This document shows, piece by piece, positions 1 to 8,848 of a DNA stretch of 29,557 nucleotides (position 1 is its first letter; every line of letters starts with the position of its first letter). Source of the DNA: a virus; the IMG/VR virus record IMGVR_UViG_3300017765_000027, positions 1-29,557 of that record, one strand, 5' to 3'. The position numbers were made by a program, and so were the translations under genes. The notes below the pieces were generated by a model. That model was not told where the DNA came from. It did no database searches and was given only the letters and a program-made list of their open reading frames with translations.

Positions 1-197
1 GGTGTAAAGTACAAGTCTTTAGAATCTGCATCAAGAACTATATCTACAGCAGAAAGATTAAGAAAGTCTATACCATACTCTAAATTAACAAAACCAGTTA
101 AAGACTGTATATCTGCAAATACGGTAACTGGCTCTAACGAGTCAGTATCTACTATAGCGCGTAGATTATTACTTGATACTATTGCTCGAAGTGCCAT
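1..197 (-). CDS. Partial virion protein, probably tail or baseplate (C-terminus beyond window)
   Basis: The gene starts at the ATG complementary to 195-197, which shares bases with the TAA stop of the gene upstream (TAATG junction), so the two are translationally coupled. About 65 residues are visible, beginning MALRAIVSSNNLRAI. The visible part is rich in short beta-prone stretches with Val, Ile and Asp and has no recognisable catalytic motif. Its place after a BppU-like protein at the end of the structural operon suggests a tail-fibre, baseplate or other surface component. That is inference from position only. The remainder lies to the left of the window. Confidence 0.6.
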   Translation of the reverse strand, partial: MALRAIVSSNNLRAIVDTDSLEPVTVFADIQSLTGFVNLEYGIDFLNLSAVDIVLDADSKDLYFT

Positions 198-571
198 TAA
201 TCAAAGTCATCGCGCACTTGGAACTTAATTAAATCTTGTACAGTTTGGACCCCACTACCACTGGTAGTGTGTTCTATTTCACCCTCGAAAGTACCAGCAG
301 CTGTCCAAGTATCACTAGGAAAAGCTACACTCACTTCTCCATTAGAAGCGCCTGTGATTGAACCGGTAATTGTTTTTAGTACAGTTGTACTACCTACTTC
401 ACGGATCCTAAAACGTACAGTACTGCCAGACAAATTTACTGCTGCCCATGTTGTACTATCATCGGCGTCCAGCGTTTTACCAGCAGCTGCGGTATTACTG
501 TCTTTTAGTGTAAAATTTAGAGTAGGTAAAGTATCACCTACTACTAATTTAATTGTTGATGAATAAGCCAT
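197..571 (-). CDS. BppU N-terminal-like / Ig-like baseplate or tail-fibre protein
   Basis: A 124-residue protein beginning MAYSSTIKLVVGDTLP. The pattern of a GDTLPxLxF strand near residues 12-21, an LSGSTVRFRIRE strand near residues 47-58, a GEVSVAF strand near 77-84 and a final GTFEGEIEH strand near 93-101 resembles the beta-sandwich N-terminal domain of BppU-type baseplate proteins. In that family the domain attaches receptor-binding proteins to the baseplate. The whole protein is about one domain long, with no separate receptor-binding part. A GAGG sequence lies about eight bases upstream of the ATG. It sits directly after the giant ejection protein and is coupled to the next gene. The family call is by eye; the structural role is likely, the exact position in the virion unknown. 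Confidence 0.6.
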   Translation of the reverse strand: MAYSSTIKLVVGDTLPTLNFTLKDSNTAAAGKTLDADDSTTWAAVNLSGSTVRFRIREVGSTTVLKTITGSITGASNGEVSVAFPSDTWTAAGTFEGEIEHTTSGSGVQTVQDLIKFQVRDDFD

Positions 572-592
572 AATTTACCTCATTATATATTA

Positions 593-3500
593 TTAAAATG
601 CGCCCGCGAAGGGTTGGTAATCTTTAAATTGAGCGTCACCTTTTATTAAATCTTCTAATCTTTGTGCACTTGGGCCTAGTAAACTTGTGTAGAACTCATC
701 CCCAAACCTTCCTGCTTCAAACATAGGGAATAACATAGTCCATGCTCCAAATGCTCCAGAACGGTCAGCGGCCTCTAGTAAATACTCACCATAACCCATT
801 TCATTTGTTCTAAATTTACTAAAATCAAAAACACCTGCCTCAGTGTTTGAATTAAAGTCTACTGTTCCTGAAAGAGGAGAAAGTAAAAATTTTAATAGCT
901 CACGTAGTTCCATACCTACCATTGCTAATGGTAATAGTGAAGTAAGGGCTAAAACTGCAGGTAACGCAGCAGCAGGTATCCTACCTTCCCGACCATAGGT
1001 ACTTTGAACATTTCTAATTACACCACCTATAATATTCTTACCATACGCGTAGAAGAATGATTTAAGTTGGAATATCAAAGCTGTGTATGGGTTAGAAGCC
1101 CAACCCGGTCTTTCTGCAGCATTCGGACGTACAACCGATTCTTCGGTAAATCTAGCTATCGCATCTTGCACTTCTCTATGTTGAGGGTCGCTAAAATCCC
1201 AATCAGAGTCTTGCGCTGCTTTTATTTGTTCCGGTGTAACTTGTAGCTCAGCTAAATAAGCTTTTGATTTAGCAGAGTTGTCATTAGCATGTTTAATAAG
1301 AAACTGTCGGCCCATACCAGCAGCAAAAATTCTTGTGAATCTTGTGTACCATTCTAGTCCAGTAAATTTAAAAAACTGTTGGGTATAGTATTTTGTTCCT
1401 TCTGTCATATAACCCAACTCTCCGGCATTAATGTACATTTGTGAAATAGAATCAAAGCCAATTACACCTACCTCACGCGCAAACTGTTCTAACTCTTTTC
1501 TATTTGCCCAAGTATCTTTTACTGAGTTTATAAAAGTACTACTAAAAATACTCATTTCTTTAGATCGTAATGCTGGGCCAGCTAAATCTGGTAAAGAAGC
1601 AACAGTAGCAAAAGTTAAATATGTCATAACATTTAAAGCCAATAGATAACTTTGTACAGTCCTTAACCAGCCGGGCATATTCATACCCGCTCTTCCTAAC
1701 ATAGCTTGTACTGCTTTTCTTGCGCGTCCTCTATCTCTATCGTTGTCTATTCGATTAATTAAAATTTCTGCTGCTCTAGGACCAAAATAAATTACACCAT
1801 CTTGTTTTTTATCTAATTGGTTTGAATTATTTGCAATATCTTTTTTAGTTATTTTTACACGAACTTTTTTCTTAAATTCTATTTTTTTAACATTCTCAGA
1901 AATATATTTTCGGACTGCGTGGTGCGCAGGAATAATCAAATCACCAATACCTTCTATGTTACGTAAGTCAGCGTTATTGCTGATGTTTATAAAAAGAGGT
2001 CGTCTATCTTTTTGCATACCAATAGATAAGTCTGCAGCTCCTTCTGCTTCTATAGCATCAAGACTTTCATCATATAAAACCATTTTATCTACTGCATTCC
2101 TTAGTTCTTCTGTAGTAGATTTAGGGTTGTATTTTTTCAAAACTTTTACTAAAGCTTCTCTTGCTTCGGGTTCTGCAGCTAACTTAGCTATGTCAAACTG
2201 CCTAGTAAAGAAAGTTATATTTTTTTGAACTTTAGGTTTTTTAGGATTTATCTCATTAGGTAAAATATAATCATCATAAAACTTTTCAAAATACTTAAGA
2301 ACATCTAAGGCTTTGCCTCCATCTACTTGTACTTCATTACCATCCTTATCTATTACTACAAGTTTATTAGCTGCATTAGGCCTTTCTTCTAATGGCAGAG
2401 CGGCTAGTTGTTCAGCTCCTTCTAGAATACTATCAATATTAGCTAAATCTTCTTGTGTGGGATCTTTAGTAATATTAAAAATTTTATAAAAATCATTAAT
2501 GTATCTGTACTGTACTACAGGGTGGTAGTTAAAGAAGCCGGTATCTTCTACAGTTTGAGATCTAGAGTAAAGAGCTTTACCTAGTTCTGGGGATACCAAA
2601 CGTAAAAAGTTATCTGCTGGAGCTAAGATGTACACTAAGAATTTGTAAATATCATTAGCTGCTTCGCTTTTTAAAATTTTCTTAATTAAAGCTTCAAAAC
2701 GAGTAGCATTCTTTTTACCTACTGCTTTTTGTACAATATCAGCACTGCCTTGGACCCAATTATCAATATCTTTAGACTCGGTAACTGATATACCTATGTT
2801 CTCTCTATTAAGACCTCGTTTAACCGCTTCTATTACCCCAAAAGCATAATCGTTAAATACTGGATTTGTGTCAAGCCTACCTATTTGAAATTCGCTTAAG
2901 GTATTAAATAAAACACGCACTTTTCTTGCTAAAGCTGTAAAGTAAGAACGCACAGTTTTTTTATTTCTGTTTTCTATACCTACAAACTCACTTCGCAATT
3001 GCATAAGAGTTTTGGGTAATTGTTCTTTCCAAATAGTGTTATCTTGAGTATGTGTTATTTTTCTATTACCTGTATCTAATAAAGCTTTTCTATGGTCGGC
3101 GTTTTGTTCTAAGGAAGCCTTAATTAAATCTTTCATTAACTTAAGGTTAGTAGCTCTGTTTTCTTTTAGGAAACCTTTAATTTTTACATTACCCGTCCCC
3201 CAACGTGGATTGTTGTAAATTTTTTCATCAAATTTCCCTGATTTAAGAGTTTGATAAGCATGCTCAACACTTTGGAATTGGACTCCAGAATTTTCATTAG
3301 TAGATTTTTGAAACTTAGAAAATGTTTTTCTATCATACTTTTCTCCGCCCTCTACTACTCCAGTAACTTTAAATCTAAATGGACGTGCTTTAAGATTACT
3401 TAAGTCAGTATTTTGATTTGCGCCAGCATAAATGTTTACAGGTGTTCTTTCTGTAGCAATTTCTCTAGGTAAAGTCTCTTTAACTGTTCCTTCTTGTTCT

Positions 3501-6500
3501 AATAAAAATGCGCTTGCTTTATCTGCATACCACTCTTCAAATGGGAAAGCTCTGTCTTGATAATTATATCCGGGCTCGCCCCTTACTTCTCTAGTAAATA
3601 ATGCAAAAGACTCATCAGCATAAGCTCTATACAAAGCTTCTCCTTTTTTAAAATCTGCTTCGGTAATCCCAAGGTCTTCTATAAATTCTTCACTACCATA
3701 CCGTCCACCTCGTTCTTCCGAAAGAAATCTACTAAGTCCAAGTCTTGCACTCTCAAATTTAAATAATACATGTCCTAATTCATGCGCAAGTGCATAATTC
3801 ATAAAAGTGCTTTTAGCAGCATTTTGGACAAGGGGGTCTTGATCTTGTAACTGGTTTTCTATAAAAGCAGAATCTGGGTTAAGAACTACAAACGCATATT
3901 TTGGTAGTCCTTTAAGTGGTCCGTCATTATGCATTACACTTAAAACAGATGCGGGTTGGCCCGAAGCCCTATTACTATTCTGCATATTCCTAACTACCAT
4001 ATTTAAAGGTGCACCAGTTGTAGTTTTCATGTCGGTTGGAAAATTAACTTCATCATCTAAACCTAAAACAAACACTTTTGTCGTTACTCCAAAACCTTTC
4101 ATTTTTTCAGACAATTTACTAATAAAACGTTCACCAGAGGTATCGCCTACATCTTTAGTAAATTTTGGATCTTTAATATCAAAAAGATTTGCAATCCCTT
4201 GACTTACTTTTATTTCTCCCAACTCCATGTCTATTGCGTCTGGGTCGGTTTCAAATTTAGTATTAAATACAGGTGTTCCTTTGTACGCTGCGCCTTCTTG
4301 CCCTTTAACTTTTACAGGGGGTTGCGCTAAGATTATTCCTTGTGCTAACTGCGGAAAAATATCCATTAGCATTTTGTTACCTAAATCTGTTTGTTCTACA
4401 GTTGCGGCTACCTCACTTATGGGTGTTTTTTCCATAGGAATGCTACGAGGTTTCGCCATGGTATAAGAAGAAGCTCTTGAACCTGCGCCGTTTAAAACTT
4501 CTATATTGTTATCTCTTATAAAGTTGGTTATTGTCGCTGCTGAAGTTCCGGGATTAACAATTAAAAAAGGTTTACCAAGTTCTTCAGCAAACTTAACGGT
4601 TAGTCGAGAACCGCTGCCGAGTGACCCATCTTCTTTAGTCAAAATAATAGTACCGTCAGAATCTTCAACGTTTTTTCTAGTTCTTGGTGGGTACTCTGAG
4701 GATTCTCCTTCTACTACATTAAACTGAGGCCCTAAAGAAAGACTTACTCCACCTTCTACTTTAAAACCTTTTGGAGCAGTACCACCAGTTTCTAAACCCA
4801 TCGCTTTTGCCATATAAAGAAAAAACTGGTCACCACCAAGTTGCCCACCTGATATTATTCTTTTTAATGGTGTTTTTTCATTTAATTTATCTAAACTACT
4901 TTGTTCTGCTTCTGTTAAAGTTTTACCGTCTTGTACTTTCTTCAATAGAGCTGCTTGTCTTTTTCGATCTTTTCTAGGTTGTTCCTCTTTTTCTAGTCTT
5001 AAACGCATTTTTTGTTGCTCTTCCGCTGCTTGCGCTTGTCTTTGTAAACTTACAGGGTCTCTTTCTAAAGACGAATCAATTGGGGGTGGAGACAATGTAG
5101 CACTTTCAAACCTTGCATCGCCTCGTAAACTCATTTCGCTTGGGATTAAAGGGTAGCGTTTTTCTTTTTGTGCCTCGGTTCCTTCTAAAACTAAATCTTT
5201 AGATTCTGTTACAAAAATTTTCTTACCATTTCTATATTGAGGTACTGCATGTCTGACTGGAGGAAATCCAATAGTTTCTTGCGGGGGTTGCGCTCCTAAA
5301 GGACCTTGAAAATCTTGGTCATCCCCGACAGCTTCTCTCATATCTTGATCTCCACCGAGAGGTTTTTCTAAATCAACTTTCTTGAAATCTCCAAACTCAG
5401 TGTTCAACTCATATTGTAAATTGTTGTACTGATACTCTAACTTTGTTAACTGTCTACCGATTGATTTTTGTCGCTTAATTAAACTTCCACGTTCTTTTTC
5501 GGATATACCACGATTTTTTATTTGGGTCTCTAAATTTGCGTATAGTTTGCTAACCGGCGCTATCTCTGCTTCTAAGTCTGCTAACTCATCCAATCTGCTG
5601 GTTAAGCTTTTAATACCCCTTGTAGGTATGGTAAATAAAGACTCGCTACCACCTTCTTCTATATATCTTTTACGAGCTAGACTATTAGCAAGGGCGTTTA
5701 TGTCAGATTTATCAACAAATATTCCAGCTGTAGTAGCAAACCCTATTCCACCTAGCTCTTGTTTTACATCTTTTAAGATATCTAAATATTTTTGAAATTC
5801 TAAGGAACTTACCTCTCTCGCTTCTATCGATCCAGTTAAAGAAAATTGTTGTAGCTCGATTGGACTAAGTAATTGTGCAGGTTTAGTTGGGTCTATTCTT
5901 CTATAAAACATCGGTACATCTGCTAAATTTTGACCCTCAGTACTTACGAGTTTTGTTTCATTAGTCATTGGTGTGTAGAGGTCTTCTTTCATAACCACTT
6001 CAAACCCATACTTTTTAAACTCCGCAAAAATTTCGGGCACCATAGTCGCTAAAGCAATGTTATAGGCTCTAGTTCTATTACCTCCTACACTTTGTAAGAG
6101 CTCTTCTATACTCATAGTAAAATCTTGTTTTATTTGAGGAAAGATTTTTACTGCTTGAGTTAATAAAGTATATAAATTAATAGCTACATCATTCCCAGCA
6201 AAATTAACTTCTTTATCTCCATACCCTATAGTGGCACCCGCTTCTGCATTCGTACCTCTTATTTTAAAATAGGAACTAGCCTGTGATACCTCACCCCCGC
6301 CTGTCGTAGATAAAAATTTAAAACCTTCTATAACTGCTGTTTCAACTAAATCTAAAACTCTAGCTTCTACAGTTTGCGGCTCAAAGGTACCAAAAACATA
6401 AGCATTGGCATCGTCGGGATCTTGAATAATTGTTAAATCAGGACCAATCTCTGGGTCTGTACCAGCTCGGCTATCTCGTTGCCTAAAGTATTCTCTTAAT

Positions 6501-8842
6501 AAACTTCTACTATACGTCTGCATTCTAGGAGAATTTATATCTGTAATTCCTAACTCTGTCCTCTCTTGTTCAGTAAGAGAGTCAAAGTACCTTTGACGTA
6601 AATCTATTAACTCTTGGTCTTCAGTAGAAAACTCCCCTGTTTCTTCATTTACTTTTGGTTGATAAGTTGTTTTTTTATATTTTCTAGCATCAGTTCTTAC
6701 AACTCCTCCCTTTGTTTTTTTATCCCCACCTTTTTTTAATTTATCTAATCTTCTTTTTTGAGAAAGGGTCAACCCCCCTTCTTTTTCAAGTTTTTTTAAT
6801 TGTTGTAGTTCCGTTTCAGCACGTAGTAATACTTCAGGTTGCGCAGTTAATCTAGCGTCTTCTAATTGAGCACCAAACAACCCCCCACTCTGCTGTTCTG
6901 ATAACCTTTCAAGAATCTCTTCAATCGGTTCACCTGTTCTTTGCGATTCTTCTTGAGCTACTTTATATACTTCAAAAGGGCTTAACCCAGACAAAGAAGC
7001 AGAATCTCCTTCATTATCATCAAATGCTTCTGTTACGTCTATCTCATCTAAAGATGGCTCATTTTCAAAGTTCATATTATTTATATCTAAGTCAGCTGTC
7101 GTAAATACTCTTACGTTAGCTTCAGGATACTTAGCTTGAAGTTTGCTTCTTTCTTCTTGTATTTGAAATTGGTTAACTTCTTTAGTGGCAATAACACGCC
7201 CATCAGCATTAAAAACTTTAATTGTGTGAGTAGCATTGTCTACTACATCGCTAAGTTCTTCACCATCCAAAGCTTCAATTACTGCATCTCTAAACGCTAC
7301 ATTTCTTCTTGTTTTTTCTTCCTTACTTATGACATTTGCGTCGTCAGCCGCAATATTCGCTTGAAATAAATTATTAGCTTTTTTCATTGCCTCTGGAGTA
7401 CCAACTACTACTCCACCTTTATATGGTACAGCTACAGTCCTATCCCCAAAATTTACCTCTGGATACATATCTTGGTAAGTTTCAACTCTTGATTGTGGTA
7501 GAAACATAACTTGTTTTGGAGATCCAACTTCAGCTTGGACTATTTCAATAGTTTTTTCTAAAGCATCAGTATTACCTGCTTCATTTATTATTTGTGCTTG
7601 AAAATCAATTTGATCAGCTTTACCTCTTGCCATAGCATCGGAAACTTTACTCATAATTGGGCTTACTGCTCCTCCCACTGCTCCTCGAGCACCTCCAGCA
7701 AAAAACCCAGCAAAAGCAGCTTCGGCTAACCTTAATTTAGCTTCTTCATTCGTATAGTTAGGGTCAATAGACATTCTTTGGGCTATACCTAAACCTTCTT
7801 GGCCTACCTCAGTAATACCTTCAACAGCACCTGACCCAATAAAACCTTTTCCTATCTCTCTAATAGCAGAAGAAAAAATATTCTTTTTTGGTCCAGAATA
7901 TAAATCTAAAAAGGCTTGTTCTTTTTCAGTTAGTTCTTTTTTATTAATTTTCTTTTGAAAAATAACGTAAGCCTTTTTTTCATTTTTTGTTAAGTTCTGT
8001 ACTCCAAAAGTTTGTGCTTTTCTATCTAAGGCAACTAAAGGACTTTTTTTCAAAGAAGCTTTTAAAAAAGCATTAGCAAAAATAGTTTCAGAGGCAGTAC
8101 CTAATACTGCTTGTGGAATACCTAATAGTGCTGCCTGTGCTGCTTCAGCACGGGTTAACTCCATACCAGCTTCTTGAAATTCAGAGGCGGACTGAGAGCT
8201 ACCTACCACGTATTCTTGACCAAAAGCTCCTGCGATACCCCCACGTTTTGCCCATTTTGCATACCCAAGACCTTCATGTATCAATACTGCTTCTTCCGGA
8301 GTAAGTTTAAGACCTTTGTCTTTTTTCTTAATTGCCTCTTTTAACAACAGGTCTAGAGGTTTTTTAGTAAGAGTCCTAGCTCCAAATTTTGCTAACATAC
8401 CAACACCAGCCCCAGCTAAACCAGAACTAAGTGAGCTTACCATCATAGGAGTAAATTGACCTAAAGCTTTTGTTACTTGAGTAAAAAAACCACCAAGAGT
8501 AGGTTCTTCAAGAAAATCTTCAAAGGGTTGTATTTGATTTAACAGGTCGCTGGATATAGCATCATAACTTTCTGCAATCTCAAGATTCTTTTGAGCTGCT
8601 TCATCAAAACCAGTTAACATTTGGCCAACTGCTTGGAACCTATTAATATCAGCTCCTAACTGCGCAGTACCACCACGTATAGCAGTGCTAAAAATGTCTC
8701 CAAAACCTAAAGGCCCGGGTTGTAAAGTATTTTCAGAAGGAGCAAGTTCTGGTTTCCTTAATTCTTTTGCAAGGGTTCTGCTTTGGCGTTCTTCAATACC
8801 TTCCGAATCTCCAAACAGGGCTTCACTTAAAGTTTTAGCCAT
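593..8842 (-). CDS. Giant polyvalent virion/ejection protein with SLOG, zincin and NADAR domains
   Basis: A 2749-residue protein. Residues about 1-430 are Gly/Ala-rich with several hydrophobic helices and an EGITEVGQEG motif, typical of the N-termini of phage polyvalent proteins. Residues about 1325-1456 match the YpsA/putative molybdenum-carrier branch of the SLOG fold: IISGGQLGGDQ near 1328, a TGGTAPKGF motif, RTRKNVEDSDGTIIL, then GKPFLIV. A zincin motif HELGH lies at 1687-1691, with a possible third zinc ligand in EEWYADKASAF near 1769. Residues about 1800-1953 match NADAR (YbiA-like, DUF1768): SVEHAYQTLKSGKF with Glu1860, ALLDTGNRKITHTQD, then W. The last 500 residues hold several membrane-prone helices and an EAGRFGDEFY motif near 2705, like the PLxRFG end of these proteins. 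NADAR enzymes hydrolyse ADP-ribose from modified substrates, including guanine in DNA; polyvalent proteins are thought to be ejected to counter host defences. I saw no lytic transglycosylase or RNA polymerase motif. The ribosome binding site is weak. Confidence 0.85.
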   Translation of the reverse strand: MAKTLSEALFGDSEGIEERQSRTLAKELRKPELAPSENTLQPGPLGFGDIFSTAIRGGTAQLGADINRFQAVGQMLTGFDEAAQKNLEIAESYDAISSDLLNQIQPFEDFLEEPTLGGFFTQVTKALGQFTPMMVSSLSSGLAGAGVGMLAKFGARTLTKKPLDLLLKEAIKKKDKGLKLTPEEAVLIHEGLGYAKWAKRGGIAGAFGQEYVVGSSQSASEFQEAGMELTRAEAAQAALLGIPQAVLGTASETIFANAFLKASLKKSPLVALDRKAQTFGVQNLTKNEKKAYVIFQKKINKKELTEKEQAFLDLYSGPKKNIFSSAIREIGKGFIGSGAVEGITEVGQEGLGIAQRMSIDPNYTNEEAKLRLAEAAFAGFFAGGARGAVGGAVSPIMSKVSDAMARGKADQIDFQAQIINEAGNTDALEKTIEIVQAEVGSPKQVMFLPQSRVETYQDMYPEVNFGDRTVAVPYKGGVVVGTPEAMKKANNLFQANIAADDANVISKEEKTRRNVAFRDAVIEALDGEELSDVVDNATHTIKVFNADGRVIATKEVNQFQIQEERSKLQAKYPEANVRVFTTADLDINNMNFENEPSLDEIDVTEAFDDNEGDSASLSGLSPFEVYKVAQEESQRTGEPIEEILERLSEQQSGGLFGAQLEDARLTAQPEVLLRAETELQQLKKLEKEGGLTLSQKRRLDKLKKGGDKKTKGGVVRTDARKYKKTTYQPKVNEETGEFSTEDQELIDLRQRYFDSLTEQERTELGITDINSPRMQTYSRSLLREYFRQRDSRAGTDPEIGPDLTIIQDPDDANAYVFGTFEPQTVEARVLDLVETAVIEGFKFLSTTGGGEVSQASSYFKIRGTNAEAGATIGYGDKEVNFAGNDVAINLYTLLTQAVKIFPQIKQDFTMSIEELLQSVGGNRTRAYNIALATMVPEIFAEFKKYGFEVVMKEDLYTPMTNETKLVSTEGQNLADVPMFYRRIDPTKPAQLLSPIELQQFSLTGSIEAREVSSLEFQKYLDILKDVKQELGGIGFATTAGIFVDKSDINALANSLARKRYIEEGGSESLFTIPTRGIKSLTSRLDELADLEAEIAPVSKLYANLETQIKNRGISEKERGSLIKRQKSIGRQLTKLEYQYNNLQYELNTEFGDFKKVDLEKPLGGDQDMREAVGDDQDFQGPLGAQPPQETIGFPPVRHAVPQYRNGKKIFVTESKDLVLEGTEAQKEKRYPLIPSEMSLRGDARFESATLSPPPIDSSLERDPVSLQRQAQAAEEQQKMRLRLEKEEQPRKDRKRQAALLKKVQDGKTLTEAEQSSLDKLNEKTPLKRIISGGQLGGDQFFLYMAKAMGLETGGTAPKGFKVEGGVSLSLGPQFNVVEGESSEYPPRTRKNVEDSDGTIILTKEDGSLGSGSRLTVKFAEELGKPFLIVNPGTSAATITNFIRDNNIEVLNGAGSRASSYTMAKPRSIPMEKTPISEVAATVEQTDLGNKMLMDIFPQLAQGIILAQPPVKVKGQEGAAYKGTPVFNTKFETDPDAIDMELGEIKVSQGIANLFDIKDPKFTKDVGDTSGERFISKLSEKMKGFGVTTKVFVLGLDDEVNFPTDMKTTTGAPLNMVVRNMQNSNRASGQPASVLSVMHNDGPLKGLPKYAFVVLNPDSAFIENQLQDQDPLVQNAAKSTFMNYALAHELGHVLFKFESARLGLSRFLSEERGGRYGSEEFIEDLGITEADFKKGEALYRAYADESFALFTREVRGEPGYNYQDRAFPFEEWYADKASAFLLEQEGTVKETLPREIATERTPVNIYAGANQNTDLSNLKARPFRFKVTGVVEGGEKYDRKTFSKFQKSTNENSGVQFQSVEHAYQTLKSGKFDEKIYNNPRWGTGNVKIKGFLKENRATNLKLMKDLIKASLEQNADHRKALLDTGNRKITHTQDNTIWKEQLPKTLMQLRSEFVGIENRNKKTVRSYFTALARKVRVLFNTLSEFQIGRLDTNPVFNDYAFGVIEAVKRGLNRENIGISVTESKDIDNWVQGSADIVQKAVGKKNATRFEALIKKILKSEAANDIYKFLVYILAPADNFLRLVSPELGKALYSRSQTVEDTGFFNYHPVVQYRYINDFYKIFNITKDPTQEDLANIDSILEGAEQLAALPLEERPNAANKLVVIDKDGNEVQVDGGKALDVLKYFEKFYDDYILPNEINPKKPKVQKNITFFTRQFDIAKLAAEPEAREALVKVLKKYNPKSTTEELRNAVDKMVLYDESLDAIEAEGAADLSIGMQKDRRPLFINISNNADLRNIEGIGDLIIPAHHAVRKYISENVKKIEFKKKVRVKITKKDIANNSNQLDKKQDGVIYFGPRAAEILINRIDNDRDRGRARKAVQAMLGRAGMNMPGWLRTVQSYLLALNVMTYLTFATVASLPDLAGPALRSKEMSIFSSTFINSVKDTWANRKELEQFAREVGVIGFDSISQMYINAGELGYMTEGTKYYTQQFFKFTGLEWYTRFTRIFAAGMGRQFLIKHANDNSAKSKAYLAELQVTPEQIKAAQDSDWDFSDPQHREVQDAIARFTEESVVRPNAAERPGWASNPYTALIFQLKSFFYAYGKNIIGGVIRNVQSTYGREGRIPAAALPAVLALTSLLPLAMVGMELRELLKFLLSPLSGTVDFNSNTEAGVFDFSKFRTNEMGYGEYLLEAADRSGAFGAWTMLFPMFEAGRFGDEFYTSLLGPSAQRLEDLIKGDAQFKDYQPFAGAF

Positions 8843-8848
8843 AAGTAC

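Noticed and set aside
593-8842. N4-type virion RNA polymerase
   Set aside because: Size and position would fit, but I found no polymerase motifs; the visible domains are SLOG, zincin and NADAR.
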